A stretch of DNA of 64,000 bases from Citrobacter sedlakii NBRC 105722 (GCF_000759835.1 NZ_BBNB01000002.1:248001-312000); one strand, 5' to 3'. Shown: positions 8,636-20,813, counted from the first letter of the stretch. The notes: generated by a model from the letters alone, not told the origin. Numbers and translations are program-made.

Positions 8636-9761
8636 GAAATTAATTATTGAGGCACAAATCATTACCGAACCGGAAGCCGAAGTGGAACGGGTGATGCAGG
8701 TTTGTAACGCCTGCCGCTACTGCGAAGGCTTTTGCGCCGTCTTTCCGGCGATGACTCAACGTCTTGAGTTTGGCAAAGCGGACATCAACTACCTGGCTAA
8801 CCTGTGCCATAACTGCGGCGCCTGTCTGCACGCCTGTCAGTACGCGCCCCCTCATGAGTTCGCCATTAACGTACCGAAAGCGATGGCGGAAGTGCGCCTC
8901 GAAACCTATCAGCATTATGCCCGGCCCGCCGCGTTTGGCGCGTTGTATCGCCGGGCGGGCATGACCGTCGCGCTAACGCTGGTCTTTGCGCTGATTTTCT
9001 TCCTGTTATTGGCGATGAGTCTGAAAGGCTCCTTGCTGCACCCGCCGCTGGCTGGCGACTTCTACCAGATATTCCCGCATAACCTGCTGGCCTGGATGTT
9101 TGGTTCCGTCTTTATTCTGGCGATGGGGTTGTTGATGGCTGGCGTGATCCGCTTCTGGCGTGAGATCTCCCCCGGCGCGCCGCAGCCCGTGGAGATTGCC
9201 GAAGCGACGCACAATGCCCTGACGCTGAAGTACCTCGACGGCGGACACGGCAAAGGGTGTAACGAAGCCGATGATGCCTTTACATTGCTGCGCCGTCGCT
9301 TCCATCACTTTACCTTCTACGGTTTTATGCTCTGCTTCGCCGCCACCATGGTGGCGACCGGCTATCACTATTTTGCCGGGTGGGAAGCCCCTTATCCGTT
9401 TTTCAGCGTGCCGGTGCTCCTCGGCACCCTCGGGGGGGTAGGTCTGATTATCGGTCCTGCGGGTTTGCTGTGGCTGAACGTAAAGCGCTCGCCGCTGCAC
9501 GGTGACGCGCGACAAAAACCGATGGATCGCGGTTTTATTTTGCTGTTGCTGTTGACCAGCCTGACAGGGCTGGGACTGCTGGCAGGGAGGGATTCCACGT
9601 GGATGGGCGTTCTGCTTGCTGTGCATCTTGGCGTGGTGATGGCGCTCTTTTTAACCCTCCCGTACGGAAAATTTGCCCACGGATTTTACCGCTGCGCTTC
9701 GTTACTCAAATGGGCTATCGAGAAGCGGCGCGGAAAACAGGCGGGGGTCGCAGGCGACTGA
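8622..9761 (+). CDS. tcuB: Tricarballylate utilisation iron-sulfur membrane protein TcuB
   Basis: Membrane electron-transfer protein that reoxidises TcuA-bound FADH2, in Salmonella probably passing electrons to the quinone pool. It has 379 residues. Two CxxCxxCxxxC motifs (Cys 28/31/34/38 and 62/65/68/72) predict two [4Fe-4S] clusters. They are followed by about six hydrophobic helices between about 110 and 360, with several His residues that could bind haem. The start at 8622 is preceded by an excellent AAGGAGG and lies inside the tcuA end. The 14-nt overlap implies translational coupling. Confidence 0.92.
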   Translation: MKQLEKLIIEAQIITEPEAEVERVMQVCNACRYCEGFCAVFPAMTQRLEFGKADINYLANLCHNCGACLHACQYAPPHEFAINVPKAMAEVRLETYQHYARPAAFGALYRRAGMTVALTLVFALIFFLLLAMSLKGSLLHPPLAGDFYQIFPHNLLAWMFGSVFILAMGLLMAGVIRFWREISPGAPQPVEIAEATHNALTLKYLDGGHGKGCNEADDAFTLLRRRFHHFTFYGFMLCFAATMVATGYHYFAGWEAPYPFFSVPVLLGTLGGVGLIIGPAGLLWLNVKRSPLHGDARQKPMDRGFILLLLLTSLTGLGLLAGRDSTWMGVLLAVHLGVVMALFLTLPYGKFAHGFYRCASLLKWAIEKRRGKQAGVAGD

Positions 9762-9815
9762 CCCGCAACATCTTACCTCAATAACTATTACGATAAGACA
9801 GTGGAGAGCAATCCC

Positions 9816-11105
9816 ATGAGCCAACAACCATCGCGCGCCGGCACGTTCGGCGCAATACTGCGGGTAACCAGCGGTAATTTTCTTGAGCAGTTCGACTTTT
9901 TTCTGTTTGGTTTTTACGCCACTTATATTGCGAAAACGTTTTTCCCGGCAGAAAGTGAATTCGCCTCTTTAATGCTCACGTTTGCCGTCTTCGGCTCCGG
10001 CTTTTTGATGCGTCCCGTCGGGGCGATTGTGCTGGGTTCGTATATCGACAGAATTGGCCGCCGTAAAGGGTTAATGGTAACGCTGGCGATCATGGGTTGC
10101 GGTACGCTGCTGATCGCCCTCGTGCCTGGCTACCAGACCATTGGCGTACTGGCGCCAGTGCTGGTGCTGCTGGGCCGACTGTTGCAGGGATTTTCCGCCG
10201 GCGTGGAGCTGGGCGGCGTTTCCGTTTATCTTTCAGAGATCGCCACGCCGGGCAATAAAGGTTTCTATACCAGCTGGCAGTCGGCCAGCCAACAGGTGGC
10301 GATTGTGGTGGCTGCGCTGATCGGCTACGGTCTGAACGTCACGCTCGGGCACGATGAAATCTCTGAATGGGGCTGGCGCATTCCGTTCTTTATTGGCTGC
10401 ATGATCATTCCGCTCATTTTTGTACTGCGCCGTTCGCTACAAGAAACCGAAGCCTTTATCCAGCGTAAGCACCGCCCCGATACCCGGGAAATACTGACCA
10501 CCATTGCGAAAAACTGGCGCATCGTCACCGCTGGTACGCTGTTGGTGGCAATGACCACCACCACTTTTTATTTTATTACCGTTTATACGCCCACCTACGG
10601 CCGTGCCGTTCTGCATCTGAGCGCGCGTGACAGCCTGATAGTCACCATGCTGGTCGGGATTTCTAACTTTATCTGGCTGCCTATTGGCGGCGCGATCTCC
10701 GATAAAATCGGCCGTCGTCCGGTGTTGATGGGGATTACTCTGCTTGCGCTCATCACGACCTGGCCGGTGATGCACTGGCTGACCGCCGCGCCGGATTTCA
10801 CCCGTATGACCCTGGTGCTACTGTGGTTCTCGTTCTTTTTTGGCATGTATAACGGCGCGATGGTCGCCGCGCTGACCGAAGTGATGCCGGTCTACGTACG
10901 AACGGTGGGGTTTTCGCTGGCGTTCAGCCTTGCGACGGCCATTTTCGGGGGGCTGACTCCCGCAATTTCTACTGCGTTGGTTGAGATGACCGGTGATAAA
11001 AGTTCGCCAGGATGGTGGCTGATGTGCGCAGCGCTATGTGGTTTCGCCGCGACGGCTATGCTGTTTGTTCGCCTGAGCCGCAGTTACCACCCCGTGGAGA
11101 ATTAA
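9816..11105 (+). CDS. tcuC: Tricarballylate/citrate:proton symporter TcuC (MFS)
   Basis: Major facilitator transporter of the metabolite:H+ symporter family, bringing tricarballylate (and probably citrate) into the cell. It has 429 residues with about twelve membrane helices. The family loop motif between helices 2 and 3 reads [12 protein letters not shown], and its echo between helices 8 and 9 reads DKIGRRP. ATG at 9816 was chosen because GGAGAG sits at good spacing; an in-frame GTG at 9801 is the only alternative. Last gene of tcuABC, converging on chiQ across a hairpin. Confidence 0.92.
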   Translation: MSQQPSRAGTFGAILRVTSGNFLEQFDFFLFGFYATYIAKTFFPAESEFASLMLTFAVFGSGFLMRPVGAIVLGSYIDRIGRRKGLMVTLAIMGCGTLLIALVPGYQTIGVLAPVLVLLGRLLQGFSAGVELGGVSVYLSEIATPGNKGFYTSWQSASQQVAIVVAALIGYGLNVTLGHDEISEWGWRIPFFIGCMIIPLIFVLRRSLQETEAFIQRKHRPDTREILTTIAKNWRIVTAGTLLVAMTTTTFYFITVYTPTYGRAVLHLSARDSLIVTMLVGISNFIWLPIGGAISDKIGRRPVLMGITLLALITTWPVMHWLTAAPDFTRMTLVLLWFSFFFGMYNGAMVAALTEVMPVYVRTVGFSLAFSLATAIFGGLTPAISTALVEMTGDKSSPGWWLMCAALCGFAATAMLFVRLSRSYHPVEN

Positions 11106-11114
11106 GCCAGAAAA

Positions 11115-11142
11115 CAGGGGCGGAGACCCTCTCCGCCCCCTG
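11115..11142. terminator. Terminator hairpin between tcuC and chiQ
   Basis: A GC-rich inverted repeat (AGGGGCGGAG against CTCCGCCCC, loop ACCCT) fills the 39-bp gap between the convergent genes. T-runs are weak, so termination efficiency is uncertain. Confidence 0.7.
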
Positions 11143-11144
11143 GG

Positions 11145-11477
11145 TTATTTGGCGCTATTGTTGCTGCGGATTTCCTGCCAGATCTTATCACAATCGGCTT
11201 TTACCGCCTGATCGTTACCGGTACGCGTCGCCTGTATGCACTGCTGGTAATCCAGTACGCGAACGCTTTCCTGACGGGTAAACTGTTCGTGCTGTTTCTC
11301 TTTCTTCAGCACCGCTAAAACGCTCTGGCAGGCTTCGATTTTTTCTGGCGATCCCTGCGCCGTATTGATGCAGGCGCTGTACGCCTCTTTCAGACGGCTG
11401 TCTTCTTTTGGCGCCGTCGTCGTTGTGCAGGCCACCAGTCCCGAAGCCATCACGGCGATGAGTATCAGTTTTTTCAT
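11145..11477 (-). CDS. chiQ: Chitosugar-induced lipoprotein ChiQ
   Basis: Small outer-membrane-type lipoprotein co-expressed with the chitoporin ChiP. The signal peptide MKKLILIAVMASGLVAC ends in a lipobox with the modified Cys at 17. The mature part of about 94 residues has several Cys and charged helices and no recognised enzymatic motif. The start is the ATG at 11477; a longer frame upstream lacks signal-peptide character. It lies 50 nt downstream of chiP in the same operon. Confidence 0.9.
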   Translation of the reverse strand: MKKLILIAVMASGLVACTTTTAPKEDSRLKEAYSACINTAQGSPEKIEACQSVLAVLKKEKQHEQFTRQESVRVLDYQQCIQATRTGNDQAVKADCDKIWQEIRSNNSAK

Positions 11478-11527
11478 AGCACAGTCCTCAACGGTGCGGC
11501 AGGCGCATGGCCCGCCGCGTATGGGCA

Positions 11528-12934
11528 TTAGAAGATGGTGAACGGGGCAATGACGATAAATTTCACGTCACGCTCATCCTGGAAGATGTTGCCGTAACCA
11601 CCGCCCCAGCTTGGGATGTTGGAGTGGTTGTCATACTCAGTGAAGTGCAGTTTAAACATGGTGCCTTTGGCGCGTCCGTCCTGCAGGGTATAGACCGCAT
11701 CCAGGCTGTAAGATGATTCCTCGATAGTGCGGTTTTTGTCGTAGTACGCATCAGGATTGCTCTGCCAGGTGGACGGCTTCGCATCCCAGGCATATACATA
11801 AGACGCCCCCACTGCCCAACCTGGCAGGTTCCAGTTTTTCAGGTCATACATCGCGCCGAAGAAGACCGCTTTTTCGCCGTTGGCGTTGAAGTCAGAACGG
11901 TTATCCCACCAGATATCCAGACGACCGTTGGAGGAGGCATAAGTCGGGGTCATACGCTGCAGGAAGTAACCCTGCTGCCCTTCCGCTTTCACCCAGGTGC
12001 CTTCCAGACGCAGGTCAACCACTTCCGCGACCTTGTAGCCGAAGGTTAACGCCTGCAGCCAGGCCGTACCGTCGTAAATATCGTTTGTGCTACGGTCATC
12101 CACTTTGTCACGCGCACCGTAGAACTGGTAGCTGGTCGTCAGCGGGTTGCCGCCTAAATCAAACTTATAGCTGGCTTTCGCGAAGTACTGATCGACATAG
12201 CCTTCAGACTGTCCAAATGCCGCTTCCAGCACCAGGTCGTTTTTGAAATCATATTTCGCGCCGACGGAATGGAGGTAATCGACCTTAGTCTTTTTATCGG
12301 CCTGATAGAATTTGTCGACCTCGGTGTGCCACGGCGCTTTGTATTCGTTGGCCCACATATAGGAGAAGCTCAGCGCGCCCGCATCGCCGTAGTCAAAGTT
12401 CGCCCCGGCTTCGGCACCCTGATAGGTGCCCGGCATAAAGCTCCAGTGCGGTGCTAACAGCGTTTGTCCGGTTGGCTGAATATACCCCGCGCGCGCCCAG
12501 GCGGGGCCATACTTAAATTTCGCCGCCGCTTTATACAGGCTTACTCCGCTTTTATCGCCCGAGTAATCTTCGTCGTAGCCTTTATTCTTTTTCGAGAAGG
12601 CAATTTCGTTGGGGTGACCGCTGTCGCCGTTTTCCGCCATTTCGATAGCGGTGAAGGCCGCGATATCGAGGCCAAACATATCAGCCGCGTAGCCGGACTG
12701 GAAATCCAGGTTGGCGTTCCAGGTCGCATGAGAAAGGTTCGTTTTATATTTGTCTTCGTCGGTAACGTCTTTACGATCGCGCTCGCGCTGCCAGTAATAG
12801 ATCCCGCCCGTCAGGGTGGAGTCATCAAAAAAACCTTCGGCATGAGCGTGTGGAACAACAACCAAGCCCGACATTGCTGTGATACCGGCGATAGCCAGCG
12901 CCAGCGCACTACGTTTGCCACTGAACGTACGCAT
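11528..12934 (-). CDS. chiP: Chitoporin ChiP (OprD family)
   Basis: Outer-membrane porin for chitobiose and longer chito-oligosaccharides. It has 468 residues with a signal peptide of about 32 residues ending HAHA. The mature part is a beta-barrel rich in Tyr/Trp and alternating hydrophobic residues, ending in the C-terminal Phe typical of porins (APFTIF). First gene of chiPQ. Translation is expected to be blocked by ChiX sRNA, whose pairing site is intact at the ribosome binding site, and transcription to be repressed by NagC from a box about 110 bp upstream. Confidence 0.95.
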   Translation of the reverse strand: MRTFSGKRSALALAIAGITAMSGLVVVPHAHAEGFFDDSTLTGGIYYWQRERDRKDVTDEDKYKTNLSHATWNANLDFQSGYAADMFGLDIAAFTAIEMAENGDSGHPNEIAFSKKNKGYDEDYSGDKSGVSLYKAAAKFKYGPAWARAGYIQPTGQTLLAPHWSFMPGTYQGAEAGANFDYGDAGALSFSYMWANEYKAPWHTEVDKFYQADKKTKVDYLHSVGAKYDFKNDLVLEAAFGQSEGYVDQYFAKASYKFDLGGNPLTTSYQFYGARDKVDDRSTNDIYDGTAWLQALTFGYKVAEVVDLRLEGTWVKAEGQQGYFLQRMTPTYASSNGRLDIWWDNRSDFNANGEKAVFFGAMYDLKNWNLPGWAVGASYVYAWDAKPSTWQSNPDAYYDKNRTIEESSYSLDAVYTLQDGRAKGTMFKLHFTEYDNHSNIPSWGGGYGNIFQDERDVKFIVIAPFTIF

Positions 12935-12941
12935 GTGTTAA

Positions 12942-12953
12942 TCCTCTTTGACG
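12942..12953 (-). promoter_or_regulatory. ChiX sRNA pairing site overlapping the chiP ribosome binding site
   Basis: The mRNA-sense sequence CGTCAAAGAGGA ends eight bases before the chiP ATG and contains its Shine-Dalgarno AGAGGA. It is a perfect 12-nt complement of the seed of ChiX (TCCTCTTTGACG) as I remember it from E. coli/Salmonella. Pairing would hide the ribosome binding site. Confidence 0.8.
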
Positions 12954-13043
12954 TTTTAAAGTGCTGTCGCCAACGGCTAACAGCCAAAAAATAAAAGTGA
13001 AAAGTAGCATTGAGAAAGACCTCGCTGACTACAATGAATAGAC

Positions 13044-13066
13044 TATTTTTCGCGACGCGAATTATC
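13044..13066. promoter_or_regulatory. NagC-type operator in the chiP-glnS interval
   Basis: A 23-bp palindrome centred on 13055 (TTTTTCGCGACGCGAATT core) pairs at 8 of 11 positions and resembles NagC operators. The 423-bp interval 12935-13357 otherwise holds the chiP leader with the ChiX site and, at its far end, the glnS terminator. I see no gene in it. Confidence 0.65.
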
Positions 13067-13312
13067 AATACCTTTCTGTAACGAGAATGTAAGAGTATGA
13101 GCAACCGCACATATTTCATCGCGTTCTGTTACATTTCATTCATTTGATCAATAAAGCGGAAGATCAGAAAAAATTACTTGTTTTCCAGAAAGATGAAATC
13201 GGTTACATCACGATAAGCATTGATGAAATCAATTTGTTATGTAAAAAGATTTGTTAAGCAGAATATTTAAGAAACGATAATTAATTCGCTTCGAAAAAAG
13301 AGAGTTGAGGGC

Positions 13313-13340
13313 AAAAAAAACGCCGCTGAACGCGGCGTTT
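13313..13340 (-). terminator. Intrinsic terminator of glnS
   Basis: Read on the minus strand, stem AAACGCCGC/GCGGCGTTT is followed by a run of eight T, 18 nt after the glnS stop. Confidence 0.88.
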
Positions 13341-13357
13341 GAGAGACAAGTTGCGAC

Positions 13358-15025
13358 TTATTCGCCGACTTTCGCCCAGGTGTCACGCAGGCCGACGGTA
13401 CGGTTAAAGACCAGTTTCTCGGCGGTAGCATAACGACTGTCCAGACAGAAGTATCCTTCGCGCTCAAACTGGAACGCTTTACCGGCGACCGCCTCTTTCA
13501 GCGATGGTTCGGCATAACCCTGTTTGATGACCAGCGATTCCGGGTTCATTACGGACAGGAAATCTTCCGCCGCGCCAGGGTTCGGCACGCTGAACAGACG
13601 ATCGTAGAGACGAATTTCAACCGGCAGCGCGTGCGCCGCGCTCACCCAGTGAATCACGCCCTTCACTTTACGGCCATCTGCCGGATCTTTGCTAAGGGTG
13701 TCGGCGTCGTAGGTACAGAAGATGGTGGTGATAGTGCCTTCGGCGTCTTTTTCCACGCGCTCAGCTTTCACCACGTAGGCGTTACGCAGGCGTACTTCTT
13801 TCCCCATGACCAGACGCTTGTACTGCTTGTTCGCTTCTTCACGGAAGTCCGCGCGGTCAATCCAGATCTCGCCGCTGAACGGCACTTGACGACTGCCCAT
13901 TTCCGGTTTGTTCGGATGATTCGGCATCGTGACCTGTTCGCTCTCGCCCTGCGGGTAGTTTTCGATCACCAGTTTCACCGGATCGATTACCGCCATCGCG
14001 CGCGGCGCGTTTTCATTAAGATCTTCGCGAATGCAGGATTCGAGCGACGCCATCTCAATGGTGTTGTCCTGCTTGGTCACGCCGATACGTTTGCAAAACT
14101 CGCGAATCGCGGCGGCGGTATAACCACGGCGGCGAAGACCGGAAATGGTCGGCATACGCGGGTCGTCCCAACCTTCCACATGCTTGTCGGTCACCAGCAG
14201 GTTCAGCTTACGCTTGGACATCACGGTGTATTCCAGATTCAGGCGCGAGAATTCATACTGACGCGGGTGAACCGGAATCGTGATGTTGTCCAGCACCCAG
14301 TCGTACAGGCGACGGTTGTCCTGGAATTCCAGCGTACACAGCGAGTGGGTAATACCTTCCAGCGCATCGCTGATGCAGTGGGTGAAGTCGTACATCGGAT
14401 AGATGCACCACTTGGTGCCGGTCTGGTGATGCTCCGCGAACTTAATACGGTACAGCACCGGATCGCGCATCACGATGAACGGCGACGCCATGTCGATTTT
14501 CGCGCGCAGGCAGGCTTTGCCTTCTTCGAAACCGCCGGTACGCATTTTTTCGAACAGCGCGAGGTTTTCGTCCACGCTGCGATCGCGGAACGGGCTGTTC
14601 TTACCCGGCTGAGTCAGGGTGCCGCGGTATTCGCGGATCTGCTCTGGCGTCAGTTCATCAACGTAAGCCAGACCTTTGGTGATCAGCTCAACCGCGTAGG
14701 CATGCAGCTGATCGAAGTAATCGGAGGAGTAGCGAACCTCGCCAGACCAGTGAAAACCTAACCACTCAACGTCGTTTTTGATCGAATCAACGTACTCGAT
14801 ATCTTCTTTTACCGGGTTAGTGTCATCGAAACGCAGGTTGCACTGGCCCTGATAATCTTGCGCGATGCCAAAGTTCAGGCAAATGGATTTCGCGTGGCCA
14901 ATGTGCAGATAGCCATTTGGCTCCGGCGGAAAACGGGTATGTACCGTGGTGTGCTTACCACTGGCCAGATCTTCATCGATGATCTGACGAATAAAGTTAC
15001 TCGGGCGGGCTTCAGCCTCACTCAT
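13358..15025 (-). CDS. glnS: Glutaminyl-tRNA synthetase
   Basis: Class I aminoacyl-tRNA synthetase that charges tRNA-Gln with glutamine; four tRNA-Gln genes lie 9-11 kb away in this window. It has 555 residues (554 in E. coli). The Rossmann domain opens with the HIGH motif in [14 protein letters not shown] near residue 34, the KMSKS equivalent is VMSKRK near 270, and C-terminal beta-barrels recognise the anticodon. The stop is followed by a strong terminator. Transcribed alone. Confidence 0.97.
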   Translation of the reverse strand: MSEAEARPSNFIRQIIDEDLASGKHTTVHTRFPPEPNGYLHIGHAKSICLNFGIAQDYQGQCNLRFDDTNPVKEDIEYVDSIKNDVEWLGFHWSGEVRYSSDYFDQLHAYAVELITKGLAYVDELTPEQIREYRGTLTQPGKNSPFRDRSVDENLALFEKMRTGGFEEGKACLRAKIDMASPFIVMRDPVLYRIKFAEHHQTGTKWCIYPMYDFTHCISDALEGITHSLCTLEFQDNRRLYDWVLDNITIPVHPRQYEFSRLNLEYTVMSKRKLNLLVTDKHVEGWDDPRMPTISGLRRRGYTAAAIREFCKRIGVTKQDNTIEMASLESCIREDLNENAPRAMAVIDPVKLVIENYPQGESEQVTMPNHPNKPEMGSRQVPFSGEIWIDRADFREEANKQYKRLVMGKEVRLRNAYVVKAERVEKDAEGTITTIFCTYDADTLSKDPADGRKVKGVIHWVSAAHALPVEIRLYDRLFSVPNPGAAEDFLSVMNPESLVIKQGYAEPSLKEAVAGKAFQFEREGYFCLDSRYATAEKLVFNRTVGLRDTWAKVGE

Positions 15026-15144
15026 CGTGGATTCCTCAAAGCGTAAACAACGTATAACGGCATATGATCTTATAAGCCGGACAGACTGACAACCTTTAGT
15101 TACGCAAAATACGTCTCAAACGAAAATATGGGGACCATTTGCTG

Positions 15145-15180
15145 CAAAAAAAAGCGGCGAAGGTTTGCCTCCGCCGCTTA
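15145..15180 (-). terminator. Intrinsic terminator of nagE
   Basis: On the minus strand, the stem AAGCGGCGGAGG with its near-perfect partner and a CAAA loop is followed by a run of eight T. It lies about 55 nt after the nagE stop. Confidence 0.82.
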
Positions 15181-15235
15181 AGGTCGCTGTGATGTTGTCG
15201 GAACCCGGTTTTCGCCTTATCCGACCCGGACCTTT

Positions 15236-17188
15236 TTATTTACCTTTGATTTCATACAGTGGGGTTTGACCCGCCACGACGTGACCTTCGGCTTTCACCA
15301 CCAGCGCGCTGAAGTCGTCGATGTTACTGCACACCACCGGACTCATCATGGAGCGCGCGTTCGCGTTCAGATAGTCCAGATCCATTTCCAGGATCGGCTG
15401 GCCTGCGGTCACTTCAGCCCCTTCTTCAACCAGCCGTTTAAAGCCCTGGCCGTTCAGCGCAACGGTATCGATCCCCATGTGGACCACGATTTCCGCGCCT
15501 TTCTCTGTTTCCAGGCAGAATGCGTGGTTGGTATTGAAGATTTTCACGATGGTTCCCGCTGCCGGAGAAACCACGGTTTTGTCCGTCGGTTTAACCGCCA
15601 CGCCGTCACCGACCGCTTTGCTGGCGAACGCCTCGTCAGGCACCTGATCTAACGCCACCACGTCACCGGTAATCGGGGAAACCAGTTCAGCAATGGTCAC
15701 CGCATTGGGTACCGCCTGCGGCTTCTGGGCCGGGGTTGCTGTTGCAGCAGGCGCGGCATCCGCCGAGGCTGCGGCAACCGGACCACGCGCTACGACTTTT
15801 TTCATCGCGTCGCCAATGGATTCTGCTTTCGCCCCGACAATAACCTGAATGGTTTGTTTGTTCAGTTTCACCACGCCGGACGCGCCCAGGCGTTTACACA
15901 TTGCATCGCTCACCCTGGCGGAGTCGCCAACGGTCAGACGCAGACGGGTGATACAGGCATCAATGGCTTTCAGGTTATCCGTACCGCCGACCGCTGCGAT
16001 GTAGCTGGTCGCCAGTTGCGTCAGACCTTCTTCCGTATTGCTGTTCGCTTCTTCAGTCACCACCTCGTCTTCTTTATCTTCGCGGCCCGGCGTTTTCAGG
16101 TTAAACATACGAATAACCGCGCTGAACAACAGGAAGTAAATGACGAAGAACGCCAGCCCCATAACCAGCAGCATCCAGACGTTCTGGCTCGCCGCGGGCA
16201 GGCTGTACATCAACACGTAGTCGATAGCGCCCGCAGAGAACGAGAAGCCCGCGTGGATCCCCAATAGCGTGGCGATAAACAGGCTGATGCCGGTCAGAAT
16301 CGCGTGCAGGAGATACAGCAGCGGCGCAAGGAACATAAACAGGAATTCCAGCGGCTCAGTCACGCCGGTCAGGAACGCGGTGATGGCGACGGACAGCAGC
16401 ATACCGCCTACCATCGGACGACGCGCTTTCGGGGCAGCGAAGTACATCGCCAGTGCCGCGCCCGGCAGACCAAACATCATGATCGGGAAGAAGCCGGACA
16501 TGAACATCCCGGCAGTGCCGTCACCCGCGTAGAAGCGGTTGATATCGCCGTGGAAAACGGTACCGGCAGCGTTGGTGAATTCACCAATCTGGAACCAGGC
16601 GATGGTGTTCAGCACCTGATGCAGACCGGTTGGGATCAGCAGACGGTTGATGAAACCAAAAATACCGGAGCCGAGCGCGCCTGCGGACACGATCCATTCA
16701 CCGCCAGCATGAATAGCATGCTGAACTGGCGGCCAGACGTAGCCGAAAATCGCCGCCAGCACCAGGCAGAAAAAGCCCGTAGCAATCGGCACAAAGCGTT
16801 TGCCGCCGAAGAAGCTCAGGAAGTCAGGCAGCTTGATATCCGCCCAACGGTTGTAGACAGCGCCGCCCACCAGGCCGGTAATGATACCCGCCAGCACACC
16901 CATGTTGATTTCCGGGTTGATGGTGACCATCGCTTTAGTCAGTACGAAATAACCGACCGCCCCTGCCAGCGCTGCCGCACCCGCGCTGTCTTTGGACCAG
17001 CTGGATGCCACACCGATGGCGAAGATCAGCGCGAGGTTATCAAAAATCGCCCCACCCGCCTGCGCGATAAAGGCGACGTTCAGTAAATCTGGTTGGCCGA
17101 ATCGCAGCAACAGCGCCGCCACCGGCAGCACCGCGATAGGGAGCTGTAACGCCCTACCCAGTCGCTGGAAAAAACCTAGAATGTTCAT
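15236..17188 (-). CDS. nagE: N-acetylglucosamine-specific PTS enzyme IICBA
   Basis: Imports and phosphorylates N-acetylglucosamine, giving GlcNAc-6-P in the cytoplasm. It has 650 residues. The membrane IIC domain spans about 1-370, IIB about 395-475 with phospho-Cys in DACITRLR (about 412), an Ala/Pro linker follows, and IIA lies about 500-640 with phospho-His in HMGIDTV (about 569). The start is the ATG at 17188, where homologues begin MNILGFFQRLG; an 11-residue upstream extension is not used in E. coli. Divergent from nagBAC-umpH across shared NagC and CRP sites. Confidence 0.96.
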   Translation of the reverse strand: MNILGFFQRLGRALQLPIAVLPVAALLLRFGQPDLLNVAFIAQAGGAIFDNLALIFAIGVASSWSKDSAGAAALAGAVGYFVLTKAMVTINPEINMGVLAGIITGLVGGAVYNRWADIKLPDFLSFFGGKRFVPIATGFFCLVLAAIFGYVWPPVQHAIHAGGEWIVSAGALGSGIFGFINRLLIPTGLHQVLNTIAWFQIGEFTNAAGTVFHGDINRFYAGDGTAGMFMSGFFPIMMFGLPGAALAMYFAAPKARRPMVGGMLLSVAITAFLTGVTEPLEFLFMFLAPLLYLLHAILTGISLFIATLLGIHAGFSFSAGAIDYVLMYSLPAASQNVWMLLVMGLAFFVIYFLLFSAVIRMFNLKTPGREDKEDEVVTEEANSNTEEGLTQLATSYIAAVGGTDNLKAIDACITRLRLTVGDSARVSDAMCKRLGASGVVKLNKQTIQVIVGAKAESIGDAMKKVVARGPVAAASADAAPAATATPAQKPQAVPNAVTIAELVSPITGDVVALDQVPDEAFASKAVGDGVAVKPTDKTVVSPAAGTIVKIFNTNHAFCLETEKGAEIVVHMGIDTVALNGQGFKRLVEEGAEVTAGQPILEMDLDYLNANARSMMSPVVCSNIDDFSALVVKAEGHVVAGQTPLYEIKGK

Positions 17189-17314
17189 CTTATTCCCCCT
17201 ACGAGACCCCGATATGGCCATTCAGGCCGTATTTTTATGTGTGTAGCTCAACTTCTCAGCGTGATGTTCCGGCAAATACGTTGTTAGATCATCTCCTGCA
17301 AGAGTGTGTGAAAA

Positions 17315-17337
17315 TTTAATTCGTATCGCAAATTAAA
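17315..17337. promoter_or_regulatory. NagC operator proximal to nagE
   Basis: Palindrome TTTAATT-N9-AATTAAA, centred on 17326, with perfect 7-bp arms. It matches the E. coli nagE operator as I remember it. It forms a pair with the nagB operator 95 bp away. Confidence 0.82.
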
Positions 17338-17345
17338 AGCGTGTT

Positions 17346-17367
17346 TTTTGTGAGTAAAGTCACCAAA
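17346..17367. promoter_or_regulatory. CRP site in the nagE-nagB control region
   Basis: TGTGA-N6-TCACC (core 17349-17364) matches the CRP consensus at nine of ten conserved positions. It lies between the two NagC operators, as in E. coli, where CRP activates both nagE and nagB. The 341-bp interval 17189-17529 holds these sites and no gene. Confidence 0.8.
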
Positions 17368-17409
17368 TATCGTTATTATCTCTCCCTGTCACTGGCTAAC
17401 TTTGAAAAC

Positions 17410-17432
17410 TTATTTTATCATTCAAAAAATCA
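17410..17432. promoter_or_regulatory. NagC operator proximal to nagB
   Basis: A/T-rich imperfect palindrome centred on 17421 (TTATTTTATCATTCAAAAAA core), pairing at 8 of 11 positions. Its centre is 95 bp from the nagE operator, about nine helical turns, which suits NagC repression by looping. Confidence 0.75.
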
Positions 17433-17529
17433 AGACGGATTGACTCCAATCGCGACAGACCAGGTTACGCTTTAAGGTGCACAGACGCGCAATCCGCCAA
17501 CGGCTTACATTTACTTTCTGAGGTGAAGA

Positions 17530-19538
<2,009 letters not shown>

Positions 19539-19546
19539 GAGAAAGT

Positions 19547-20767
19547 ATGACACCAGGCGGACAAGCTCAAATAGGTAATGTTGATCTCGTAAAACAGCTT
19601 AACAGCGCGGCCGTTTACCGCCTGATTGACCAGCATGGGCCAATCTCGCGGATTCAGATTGCCGAACAAAGCCAGCTTGCTCCCGCCAGCGTAACCAAAA
19701 TTACGCGTCAACTGATTGAACGCGGGCTGATCAAAGAAGTCGATCAGCAGGCCTCCACCGGGGGCCGCCGCGCGATCTCTATTGTTACCGAAACCCGCGG
19801 TTTCCACGCCATCGGCGTACGTCTGGGACGCCATGACGCGACCATTACCCTGTTCGATCTCAGCAGTAAAGTGTTGGCGGAGGAGCATTACCCGCTGCCC
19901 GAACGTACTCAGGAGACGCTGGAACATGCGTTGCTCAATGCAATTTCAGCCTTTATTGACGGCAACCAGCGCAAAATTCGCGAACTGATCGCCATTTCGG
20001 TGATCCTGCCGGGCCTTGTCGATCCGGAAAGCGGCATGATTCATTACATGCCGCATATTCAGGTTGAAAACTGGGGACTGGTCGATGCGCTGGAAACCCG
20101 TTTTCGCGTTACCTGTTTTGTCGGTCACGACATCCGCAGCCTCGCGCTGGCAGAGCACTATTTCGGCGCAAGCCAGGACTGTGAAGACTCCATTCTGGTG
20201 CGCGTACACCGCGGCACCGGCGCCGGGATCATCTCCAATGGCCGAATTTTCATTGGCCGTAACGGCAACGTCGGCGAGATCGGCCACATTCAGGTTGAGC
20301 CGCTGGGCGAGCGTTGCCACTGCGGCAACTTCGGCTGTCTGGAGACCATTGCGGCTAACGCCGCGATCGAACACCGTGTGCAAAACCTGCTCAAACAGGG
20401 CTATCAGAGCCGTGTTTCGCTAAATGACTGCAACATCAAAACCATCTGTAAAGCGGCAAATAAAGGCGACAGCCTGGCCTCGGAAGTGATCGAGCACGTA
20501 GGGCGGCATTTGGGCAAAACTATCGCCATTGCCATTAACCTGTTTAATCCGCAGAAGATTGTGATTGCCGGTGAAATTACCGAAGCGGATAAAGTCCTGT
20601 TGCCCGCAATCGAAAGCTGCATCAATACGCAGGCGCTGAAGGCGTTTCGCCAGAATCTGCCAGTGGTGCGCTCTACGCTGGATCATCGCTCCGCTATCGG
20701 CGCATTCGCCCTTGTGAAGCGCGCCATGCTGAACGGCATTTTGCTCCAGCATTTGCTGGAAAACTGA
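19547..20767 (+). CDS. nagC: N-acetylglucosamine regulator NagC (ROK family)
   Basis: Repressor of the nag, chb and chi genes and activator of glmUS in E. coli; GlcNAc-6-P releases it from DNA. It has 406 residues. The N-terminal helix-turn-helix covers about 30-60 (ISRIQIAEQSQLAPASVTK). The ROK domain begins near 80, with the sugar motif RGTGAGIISNGRIF near 220-235 and the zinc motif CHCGNFGCLE near 258. It follows nagA by 8 nt, and its predicted operators lie upstream of nagE, nagB and chiP here. Confidence 0.97.
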   Translation: MTPGGQAQIGNVDLVKQLNSAAVYRLIDQHGPISRIQIAEQSQLAPASVTKITRQLIERGLIKEVDQQASTGGRRAISIVTETRGFHAIGVRLGRHDATITLFDLSSKVLAEEHYPLPERTQETLEHALLNAISAFIDGNQRKIRELIAISVILPGLVDPESGMIHYMPHIQVENWGLVDALETRFRVTCFVGHDIRSLALAEHYFGASQDCEDSILVRVHRGTGAGIISNGRIFIGRNGNVGEIGHIQVEPLGERCHCGNFGCLETIAANAAIEHRVQNLLKQGYQSRVSLNDCNIKTICKAANKGDSLASEVIEHVGRHLGKTIAIAINLFNPQKIVIAGEITEADKVLLPAIESCINTQALKAFRQNLPVVRSTLDHRSAIGAFALVKRAMLNGILLQHLLEN

Positions 20768-20813
20768 TGCGCTTTTATAGTATCGGATTCATAACCATTT
20801 CCCTGGGTAGTTC

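Noticed and set aside
13631-14761. Open frame of 376 codons on the plus strand opposite glnS
   Set aside because: Arg/His/Phe-rich translation typical of the reverse complement of a GC-biased gene; glnS accounts for the region.
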